A DNA stretch of 64,000 nt, taken from positions 6,080,501 through 6,144,500 of the forward strand of contig CM066315.1 in assembly GCA_033807775.1 (NCBI GenBank). Direction: 5' to 3'. The stretch comes from Saussurea involucrata. Lineage: Eukaryota; Streptophyta; Magnoliopsida; Asterales; Asteraceae. The translations under genes were made by a program, and so were the position numbers. The notes below the pieces were generated by a model. That model worked only from the letters and a program-made list of their open reading frames with translations. It did no database searches and was not told the DNA's origin. Below are positions 55,783-64,000 of this stretch, piece after piece; position 1 is the first letter of the stretch, and each line of letters starts with the position of its first letter.

Positions 55783-57640
55783 GACTACCCGTACCGCCCT
55801 CGGGTAAGGGGGTGCGGGTTCGGCTGAGTTGGCTTCGGGTTCGAGAGGGTTCAAGTGGGCAGCGGTACGGGGGGTCCCGGGTAGCAAGCGGGTTTGGCTA
55901 CCGGGTTCCCCAACCCGATCAACCCGTTGCTGATTTATTTTATTTTTTATTTTTTTTGAAATAATACCGTTGCTAAACGGCTATTTTAGAAAATTATTTT
56001 TTTTTAATTTTTTTTTTCAAATTAATCACACTATATATATTAACCTATACCATCTTCATTTTTTCACACCAAACAACTCTATACTTTCTTTCATTCTCTA
56101 TATTTTCTTTCATTTATTTCTTTAATTTTAGACAATATGGATTCGCCACAACCCGCTTCATCGACCGCATCATCATCATCCATAGACACCGACGAGTACT
56201 TGCATCATCAAAGGGAAATTTTTGTAGGGTTGGTTCGAGAAGCTGCAAAATTAATTTATGGTAGCACCGCCTCACCGGATATGTTTAGACGGCGGTTCAG
56301 GATGAGCAGGAAACTATTCGAACGAATAGTTGAAGATTTAGAAGGAGAGTATCTGTATTTTACACTTCGGGTGGACGCCAGAAACAAACAAGGTTTTTCT
56401 CCGATACAAAAATGTACTTCCGCTATTCGGCAATTGGCGTATGGAGTAGCTGCCGACTCACTTGACGAGTACTTGAGGATGGGAGACAAAATGTCACGAG
56501 ATTGTCTGTTCAAATTCTACACAGGTATTATTGAACTCTATGGTAAAAAATATTTACGCAAGCCTACTTATGTTGATATTCAGAAGTTGTACACCGCGCA
56601 TGAAGCTAAACACGGATTTCTCGGCATGCTCGACAGCATAGACTGTACTCATTGGGCGTGGGCAAATTGTCCGGTAGCATGGCGAGGTCAATTCATGAGA
56701 GGTGGTCATGAGCACCCGACAATCATGCTAGAAGCAGTGGCCTCCCATGATCTATGGATCTGACACGCATACTTTGGTGTTGCCGGTTCCAACAACGACA
56801 TCAATGTTCTCAATCAGTCGCCCATCTTCAACGATCTATATGATGGAAAAGCACCTGAGTGCCCTTTTGAGGTGAATGAAGTCACCTACAACCACGAATA
56901 TTATCTAGCGGATGGGATATATCCGGAATGGGCTACTTTCGTAAAATCATTTACGTGCCCACATGACCCTAAACGACAAAAGTTCAAGTCCGCGCAAGAA
57001 TCGGCACGTAAAGATGTTGAACGAGCTTTTGGCGTGCTTAAACAACGTTGGCATATACTTCATAACCCGGCACGCGGATGGCATCCGACAAGATTGTGAA
57101 ACATTATGTACGCTTGTGTCATATTACACAATATGATACTCGAAGACGAAGACCATGCCATTTGTGGTGGCGATGAAAACGACATTTTCACGGATGATAT
57201 TGAAACACAAATCAGTGAGGAACAACGCGCGGCAAATGTTCGAGAAGTCAAAAACCGGGACACTCATAATAACCTTCGGTCGGATTTGGTCGAACATATT
57301 TGGCGTATCCAAGTTCCCAACAATGAAGAACGAGTAGATTTTTAATATTTTGTAATTTTTAAATTTATTTTGTAATTTTTAATTTTTTAATGAATGATAT
57401 GAATTTTTATTTTTATTATTTATCTTATTTTTATTTATTAAAAATTATATAAATATTTTTATTTTGTTAAATAATTAAATGTATAAATAAAAGAATTAAA
57501 AAAGATGAGGTGGCAAGTGGGTTCATTGGGTAGTGGTACTTCACTTTTGGGTAAGGATTGGGTAAGGAGGGTAGGAAAGAGAAAAGCTGATGTGGCGCTG
57601 AGGTGGCAAGTGGGTTCATTGGGTACCGGTACTCATAGCC
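55783..57640 (+). mobile_element. PIF/Harbinger element
   Basis: 1,858 bp. Ends GACTACCCGTACCG and, inverted, GGCTATGAGTACCG, flanked by TAA (55780-55782 and 57641-57643). The TAA target and the GACTA-type tip are typical of the superfamily. One transposase gene is present; no MYB-like partner ORF. A 'gaggtggcaagtgggttcat' unit is repeated near the right end (57506 and 57600). Confidence 0.85.
56137..57345 (+). pseudogene. Harbinger (HARBI1-like DDE) transposase with two premature stops
   Basis: A single frame of 403 codons broken only by TGA at 56761-56763 and TGA at 57097-57099. Features: Ser-rich N terminus, RRRFRMSRKLFERIV helix region, first Asp in LDSIDCTHW, second in GSNNDINVLNQS, and Glu in KDVERAFGVLKQRW, followed by a C-terminal helix ending RVDF. 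Both stops fall where the family has Trp (LWI-W-HAYFG; RLW-N), so each is a TGG-to-TGA change. Otherwise well preserved, so loss is recent. It starts about 355 bases inside the element. Confidence 0.9.
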
Positions 57641-57787
57641 TAACAAATATAGATGTTTGTGGACGAAATTAATATAAAAAGTATATTTTTGTTTTTTAGA
57701 GTGCTTTTTCAGCATGAATAAGTGACATTTTTTTCAGAATAAAATCAAATAGCTCTATTTTTTAAAACTGAATATAAGCTATATTTA

Positions 57788-58851
57788 GGGGTTGTTTGTT
57801 TTTACCTCTTAATGGCTTCATTAAGAGGCAACCTTTGAATCGTTAAGACGAATCTTGTTTGCTAAGAAAATAGTCTGCCTCTTAATGGTTCTAAAACCCT
57901 CTGAATGATTTTGTAGCCTGGACTAGGGGTGTAAATGATGCGAGTCGAGCTCGAGTATCATTATACTTGACTCGAACTCGAAAGCAAATATTCGAGCTTG
58001 AACTCGACTCGAAAACTCGCGAGTAGTGAAAATCCAAACTCGAACTCAACTCAAAAGTCAATTCTCGAGCTCGAACTCGAACTCGTTTCAAGCTCGAACT
58101 AAGCTCGAATGAAGCTAAAATCAGTAAAATGATAACGAACGTAAACAAAAATCTTAAAAGAACTAAAGATGAACCACTCACTAGGGTACATCATATAGAA
58201 AAATCCATTTGGTTCAAGCCCTTAGGCACAAGCCTTTAGGTTCAAGCCACTAAGCAAGTTAAATGGTATAAAATAGGAGGATAAAGACCTATATATACTT
58301 AGACCTCAATGGGTTTGGAGGTGAATCCCACCAATGTGGGATGGAATTTCTCACCATAGTCATTACTAATTTTTCTTACTCTACTTCCCCATCTTGGAAT
58401 ATAAATAATTATAATAATTGTTTTTTAATTTTATTTAGATAATTATAATATACTAAAATAATAATTTATTTACATTATATGTTATAAATTATAATATAAA
58501 GTTAATTATATATAAAATATATTCGAGTATCTCACGAGCTTATCGAGTCGAGTATCAGATGGCTCGATTCGACTCGTTAGTATATCGAGTCGAGCTCGAG
58601 TTCGAGTCGAGCCTATTCGAGTCGAGTGTTGACCGAGTTTTGACCGAGTCGATCTCGAGTAGCTCACCAGTTGTCTCGTCTCATTTACACCGCTAGCCTG
58701 GACCTCCCTTAACCATTAAGCGCTCTGATTTCATTCTGAACAATTACAAAACAACCATATTTCACTTGGAACTATATCATAAGAGTCTCTTAGTCATTCT
58801 GACCACTTAATCATTCTGCATCAAGCCATTCCGCAACTGCCAAACAGCCCC
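57788..58851. mobile_element. MITE 'GGGGTTGTTTG', copy C, interrupted by a hAT element
   Basis: Starts GGGGTTGTTTGTTTTTACC and ends ...GCCAAACAGCCCC, flanked by TTA (57785-57787 and 58852-58854). The outer parts match copies A and B; the middle 772 bp is a hAT insertion. Confidence 0.75.
57924..58695. mobile_element. hAT-type non-autonomous element nested in copy C
   Basis: Ends TAGGGGTGTAAATGA and, inverted, TAGCGGTGTAAATGA, flanked by a perfect 8-bp duplication GCCTGGAC (57916-57923 and 58696-58703). Subterminal regions are dense in TCGAG/CTCGA words at both ends. No ORF for a transposase. Confidence 0.88.
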
Positions 58852-59949
58852 TTAGAGAAAATTGTCAGCATAGATGTATACAAAAACCTCAGATGTTGAG
58901 CAATTATGTTATACGATTGAAAACTTTAATTTTGTGGCAATACTTAAGAAAGTGTCATAGGAACATCAAGTCAAATAAATGGTTCTATATTTTTTAAACA
59001 TCATTTGAACAATTAAAGTTAAACTAACAAGATTATGGGCCGACTCCTTGTCAATAGAAAAGAATAGTCAAACCAACCCAGCCGGTCAATTAATGAGAGA
59101 AAAAAAAATCTAGAAAAATCCAAAGATGATTCTATTTTTTAATGAACAAATTATTAAACTTTTTTATTTGAAATTTTAAAGTCTCTAAATAATTGTCCAA
59201 CTTTTAAAAATTAATTATCCACATCAATATAACTTAAAAAGTTAAATATAAAAAACTAAGAAATGTTTTACAGTAAAAAATCTTAAATCACTTTTATCAA
59301 TTTCAAATGAGGGATTGTTTATTTTTTATTTACTTATGTTAGATATTAGGGTTAAAACACAAAATTTCGTAAACAATGACATTTATAATAAACAAAACAA
59401 ATGATAAAATGACATGAGATCATGTGTGAAGTACTTTTAAACCGTTGATCACTTTTAATCAAATACTCTTTTATGAATTGCGTTTAAAAAAAAATTGATC
59501 TGGTGCATCTCGTTGCATGTTATCTCGGTGCATCTCATCCTAATGTTCGTTCATTTCTCATCTAACGGTTGAAAACCACTTCTCACTATATTTGGCACTT
59601 CTCACCGGAACCCAACCCTTGTAAAACTGCAGAAAATTCCAAACATACATATATACATGTATGTAATTATTGTGTGCGTGTCTATATATATATGTATGTA
59701 TATAGAATTGGAAATAAGATTGATAATTGTGTCACTAATTCGACTAATGCAACAAACTTGACGAAGATTGTTGGTTGGATTGAGGCCTATGTTTTGCAAA
59801 GTCCGTTGGACATAAAATTGTTCCTCGTAAATTGGACGTCTGACAGAAGGAGTCAACAATCCGTCTCTCAATTTGAGGGAGACAAAGAGAGTACGACGAC
59901 TATTTATGGATTATTTTAATATTAATTTATTTAAAATGATTTAATAAAA
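58852..59949. other. Intergenic with a repeated element end
   Basis: No gene. About 59599-59620 is the inverse of the GGGTTGGGTTCTGGTGAGAA terminus seen at 16405, and a TA-rich microsatellite follows (59640-59703). A 116-codon frame at 59569-59919 has no domain. Confidence 0.4.
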
Positions 59950-60216
59950 GGGAAATTAATTAAAATGCCACAAGTTTGACCTCAAGTTACCAAAATGCCA
60001 CAAATCTCTCCAGGTTTACCAAAATGCCACAAAAGCCCGTGACAAACTGTTTCGGCCAAAAGCCCCGCGGAGCCCCCCAACTTTGCCCGTGTTGGCAAGT
60101 TCAGTCCTTGCCCGCGATGGGCCAAATTTTACACTTTTGGTCCCTGAAAATTTACACTTTCAGCCCCTGTACTTGAACGAATCTTGCATGCTTTTACTGT
60201 TTTTTTCCACAATTAT
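59950..60216 (+). mobile_element. MULE end, cut by Gypsy insertion
   Basis: Starts GGGAAATTAATTAAAATGCC and follows the left TIR of the 29-kb MULE (GCCCGCGATGG, 'ttttggtccctgaaa', 'tttccacaattatta'). It ends abruptly at the LTR. The rest of this MULE lies beyond the retroelement, outside the window. Confidence 0.8.
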
Positions 60217-61905
60217 TATAACAACCCAACATTTTTAAAAGAGCAAAATCATAAGGTTAAGAGTAAATCATCCCAAAATCGGGTCCAAAATTTCCTTACA
60301 AGCATAACAAAATTGGTTGGCGGAAACAACCTACACAACTGAGAAATAACTAAGTTAAGCTATAGTGTCGCTACACTATTCTTCTACCTCCTGCTAACGC
60401 CCTGCTTACTTGCTAGAGCCCTTCTGTACCTGCTTGCCTGAAAAGGTTTTATTTGAAAATGCGAGGGTTAGACCATGAGGTCTAGTGAGTCCCTCCTAAT
60501 CGATATCAAGCATTTAAAACAGTTTACCATTTCAGTGAAAATCATTCGTAAGTCCGATCACATGGAAAATATTTACAAATAACAATCCGCCTCACGTAAA
60601 TTGGCACCCTGAAGTCATCCGTAGATGACAACGAGTCAGTCTCATGCTGCCGTATAGGGTCATTACCCTGGCATAAACGGGACACACCCCCCGGCATGAT
60701 CTGGCGGGCCACACCCCCCGACTTGGCCAATTTACACCACCATCCATGTATGCATACATCCCACATATATTTTTCACGGAATAGGTCCGCCCCATAAATC
60801 ATTTATAAATTAATTTAAAAACTGTAAACAACTTTCATGCAGTCAAAGCATAAAAATAAACATGGCATTTCTCATCATGTACACGCTTTAGGAAGCATGT
60901 TAAAATAACACGTATTTTAGTTAGAAAACTCACTTGGCGCTTTAGTGTCTTCTCGCCTCAAACTTCTCACTTACTCTCCCGATTTCTAGGTAGATTACCT
61001 AAGGAATAGGAGATGCATCTCGTAAATCTAACAATAAAATACAACTCTCTTCCCATCTTAAATCTTAACTTCTCTTATTATCCCAAATCTATATTATATC
61101 TATTCTGGAAATCCATAGCAATAAAACCCATTTAAAAAAAACTTTCCTTTTTACCTCACGGCCCAAACGGAACCACAAGGAAAGAAGAGCATGCACATGG
61201 CCCAAGGAGCATGCACACGGCCCAAGGCGACCATACATTCTTTTCTTTTCTTTTTCCATGTATCGGGAGTTGCATTTAAATTAACTACCGGGAGTTGCAT
61301 TAAATTAACTACCGGGACTTCACATATACATAAAGTACCGGGAGTCGACTTGTACCGGGACTCACTCTACCGGGACTCACACTACCGGGAGTTGCTTTAC
61401 CGGGACTAAATTCCAAAGAGTACCGGGACTGCTACTGGAACGATTTCGAAGATTAATCGCGCTCTTTTAAACATCGCGATAAAGAATTAGACGATTAAAT
61501 TAGGCAGTCTAAATCTCTTTCTTACCAATCCTTTACCACTGTCACATACATGGAGCTTTTAATCCTTTTCTTAAGAGACTCTTTAGATTTTAATAATTTC
61601 CTCCAACTGGTTCATAAATTCAAACACACGATGACAAGATAGGATTTAAGCTTAGGAATTACCTGATTTGTTGCAAGAATCCTCTTCTATCTTTCTCTCG
61701 CTCTGGAATGAACTTGTAGAAATCCTTAGCTCGTTTTCTCCTCAGCCGTCACCCTTTCAAATCAGCAGTGGGGAATGTTTCTCCTAGGGTTTAGTGCCCC
61801 TTTTATACACTAACCCATAATTACCAACTAGTCCCTCCATTTCCTCTTTTATTTAAAACTTGACACAAGCCCAATAAAACTTCTCAAAATGGTACGGTCG
61901 TTACA
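60217..61905 (-). repeat. 3' LTR of minus-strand chromovirus (Ty3/Gypsy)
   Basis: Read on the minus strand it begins TGTAACGACCG and ends GGGTTGTTATA; the expected final CA has probably mutated to TA. A purine tract (GAGGGGGGAG) lies just outside 61905, as expected upstream of a 3' LTR. About 61263-61432 is an array of TACCGGGA(G/C)T words. Shares GGGTTAGACC and CTAGTGAGT with the two other chromovirus-like LTRs in the window. Confidence 0.8.
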
Positions 61906-61916
61906 ACACTCCCCCC

Positions 61917-64000
61917 TCAAAGAAATTCCGTCCCCGGAATTCCATTTTCAAAAAGATGAGGGTACCTTGCTCTTATATCAGATTCCACTTCCCACGTTGC
62001 TTCTCGTCCCTTGTGATACTTCCACTGAACTTTCACCAAACAAACTTCTTTGTTCCTCGTTTTTCGTATCTTACTGTCTACTATCTCGATTGGTTCTTCC
62101 TCATACGTCAATTTCTCGTCAATACTGACATCTTCCAAAGGGATAGCCACATCGGTCTCGGCCAAACACTTCTTCAAGTTAGACACATGAAAGGTCGGAT
62201 GAATCCTTCTTAATTCTTCTGGCAACTCCAGCTTATAAGCTACCGCACCGATTCGCTCAATGATAACGAAAGGTCCAACATATCTTGGCCTCAACTTTCC
62301 CTTCTTTCCAAAACGCACCACACCCTTCCATGGTGACACTTTAAGCATTACCTTGTCACCTACTTGGAATTCGATCGGCTTCCTTCGTCTATCTGCATAC
62401 TTCTTCTGTCGATCTTGTGCAATCCTCATTCTCTCTCGGATAATTTCTATTTTGTCTGCCGTCAATTGAACTATTTCGGGACCGGCTAATTGTCTTTCTC
62501 CTACTTCGTTCCAACACAACGGCGTGCGACATTTCCGTCCGTACAATGCTTCAAATGGCGCCGCTTGGATACTCGCGTGATAGCTGTTGTTATATGAAAA
62601 TTCTATCAATGGTAAGTGCATCTCCCACGATCCTTTGAAATCGATCACACACGCTCGAAGCATATCTTCAAGCGTCTGAATAGTCCTCTCACTCTGACCA
62701 TCCGTTTGTGGATGGTAAGCTGTACTCAGCTTCAGTTGAGATCCTAACTCTCGCTGGAGACTTCTCCAAAACTTTGACGTGAACCGACTATCACGATCCG
62801 AGACAATGGATTTCGGTAGTCCGTGTCTAGACACAATCTCGTTGATGTACAAACGCGCCAGCTTCTCCAACGAATCCGTCTCTCTCATCGGCAAGAAATG
62901 CGCCGATTTGGTGAGGATATCTACTATCACCCAAATCGTATCGTTTCCCTTAGGGGTTCTTGGAAGTTTCGTGACAAAATCCATGGTGATATTGTCCCAT
63001 TTCCACACCGGTATCACCGCGGGCTGCATCTCTCCATATGGACGCTGATGCTCCGCTTTAACCTTCAAACAAGTTACACATCGCTCTACCAGATGAGCGA
63101 TATCCTTCTTCATCCCTGGCCACCAGTAGAATTGCCTCAAATCTCGGTACATTTTGTTTGTTCCTGGGTGCATAGACAATCGCGACTTGTGCGCCTCTTC
63201 AAGGATCCTTACCCTTAGATTTCCTGTCTTGGGCACCCACACTCGGCCTTTCAAGCACTTCAACCCAACGCTGTTGACTTCTAACAGTGATGTAGCCCCA
63301 AAGACTCTTTCACCCTTCACGTTTGCTTCTTGCAACGCTTCTTCCTGAAACTTTTTAATCTCATCGAGAAGATCTGAAGTTGCCTCGATCCTGAAAGCCA
63401 CCACTTTGGTCTGTCCTTCTCGGTCCCTACGACTCAACGCATCGGCTACCACATTTGCCTTACCCGGGTGATAAAGAACCTCACAATCATAATCACTCAG
63501 CAGTTCCATCCATCTCCTCTGCCTCATGTTCAGCTCCTTTTGATCGAACAGGTGCTTCAGGCTTTTGTGATCGGTGTAAATCTGACACTTTACCCCATAT
63601 AAATAATGTCGCCAGATCTTTAACGCGAACACCACCGCCGCTAACTCCATGTCATGAGTGGGGTAGTTCCTTTCGTGATCTTTCAACTGTCGGGAAGCGT
63701 AGGCAATTACCTTCCCGTTCTGCATTAGTACACACCCCAATCCGAGCTTAGAAGCGTCGCTATATATCACAAATCCTTCTGATCCATCGGGTAGCGCCAA
63801 GATCGGAGCACTGCATAAGCTTTCCTTCAACGTCTCGAACGCAGACTTCTGCGCTTCTGCCCACACGAATTTGACGTTCTTCCTTGTCAATGAGGTCAGT
63901 GGCGAAGCTATTCGAGAGAAGTCTTGAATGAACTTCCGGTAATATCCTGCTAACCCGAGAAAACTTCTCACCTCCGATGGGGTTTTGGGCGCCTCCCAAT
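61917..64000 (-). CDS. Chromovirus pol (RT end, RNase H, integrase, chromodomain), partial
   Basis: Runs in from the right edge (63998) to a stop at 61917, uninterrupted, so the 5' part of pol and gag are outside the window. From the N terminus: end of reverse transcriptase (RSFLGLAGYYRKFI), RNase H (YSDASKLGLGCVLMQ, TDHKSLKHLF, NVVADALSR), integrase zinc finger (HPGTNKMYRDLRQFYWWPGM...CVTCLKVKAEHQ), integrase core with Asp in MDFVTKLP, Asp in SDRDSRF and Glu in DGQSERTIQTLE, GPF/Y region (YVGPFVIIERIG), and a C-terminal chromodomain-like segment (VKVQWKYHKGREATWEVESD). Resembles Tekay/Del chromoviruses (judged by eye). No damage seen, so possibly active. Confidence 0.93.
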   Translation of the reverse strand, partial: WEAPKTPSEVRSFLGLAGYYRKFIQDFSRIASPLTSLTRKNVKFVWAEAQKSAFETLKESLCSAPILALPDGSEGFVIYSDASKLGLGCVLMQNGKVIAYASRQLKDHERNYPTHDMELAAVVFALKIWRHYLYGVKCQIYTDHKSLKHLFDQKELNMRQRRWMELLSDYDCEVLYHPGKANVVADALSRRDREGQTKVVAFRIEATSDLLDEIKKFQEEALQEANVKGERVFGATSLLEVNSVGLKCLKGRVWVPKTGNLRVRILEEAHKSRLSMHPGTNKMYRDLRQFYWWPGMKKDIAHLVERCVTCLKVKAEHQRPYGEMQPAVIPVWKWDNITMDFVTKLPRTPKGNDTIWVIVDILTKSAHFLPMRETDSLEKLARLYINEIVSRHGLPKSIVSDRDSRFTSKFWRSLQRELGSQLKLSTAYHPQTDGQSERTIQTLEDMLRACVIDFKGSWEMHLPLIEFSYNNSYHASIQAAPFEALYGRKCRTPLCWNEVGERQLAGPEIVQLTADKIEIIRERMRIAQDRQKKYADRRRKPIEFQVGDKVMLKVSPWKGVVRFGKKGKLRPRYVGPFVIIERIGAVAYKLELPEELRRIHPTFHVSNLKKCLAETDVAIPLEDVSIDEKLTYEEEPIEIVDSKIRKTRNKEVCLVKVQWKYHKGREATWEVESDIRARYPHLFENGIPGTEFL

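Overview
The window is nuclear DNA from a flowering plant, most likely a eudicot. It is AT-rich, has long introns with GT/AG borders, and is dominated by nested transposable elements. I cannot name the species. Only two host genes are supported. One is the 3' end of a class I KNOX homeobox gene on the + strand (4639-7274). The other is a complete seven-exon cysteine-rich receptor-like kinase of the CRK2/CRK3 type on the - strand (15812-21856).

Layout. 1-4.6 kb: miniature elements (MITEs), including a cluster that shares a CGGTAAG-type palindrome, and a tRNA-derived SINE. 4.6-7.3 kb: the KNOX ELK/homeodomain exons, with an intron holding a MITE, a second SINE and a 1.1-kb foldback element. 7.5-10.2 kb: a palindrome-rich MITE and a solo LTR. 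10.4-14.3 kb: two related hAT elements in opposite orientation, inserted side by side with overlapping 8-bp target duplications. 15.1-21.9 kb: the kinase gene, whose introns hold several MITEs, one inserted inside another.

23.0-52.2 kb is one Mutator-like element (MULE). Its ~375-bp terminal inverted repeats are flanked by a perfect 9-bp duplication (ATTGTTTTA). It was originally about 4.8 kb and is now 29 kb. It took in a chromovirus-type element that became a solo LTR. That LTR took in a large non-coding LTR retrotransposon (LARD). A 7,903-bp tandem duplication then copied the LARD plus part of the transposase gene, and the first LARD copy collapsed to a solo LTR. A nearly intact 12.4-kb SIRE/Maximus-type Copia element (gag, pol, and a large extra ORF with its own TATA box) sits in the second transposase copy. 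The MULE also carries a convergent coiled-coil ORF (frameshifted) where maize MuDR carries mudrB.

52.2-64 kb: a hAT MITE splitting a tandem duplication, a small MULE-type element, a PIF/Harbinger element with a twice-stopped transposase, a MITE holding a hAT element, the end of another MULE, and a minus-strand chromovirus (Ty3/Gypsy) running off the right edge.

The most notable signal: each LTR family here carries its own short tandem array of CpG-containing palindromes or hairpins. In the Copia element one motif (CCACCGAAA / TTTCGGTGG) forms nine LTR hairpins, recurs between pol and ORF3 with changes matched on both arms, and is reused as codons in ORF3.
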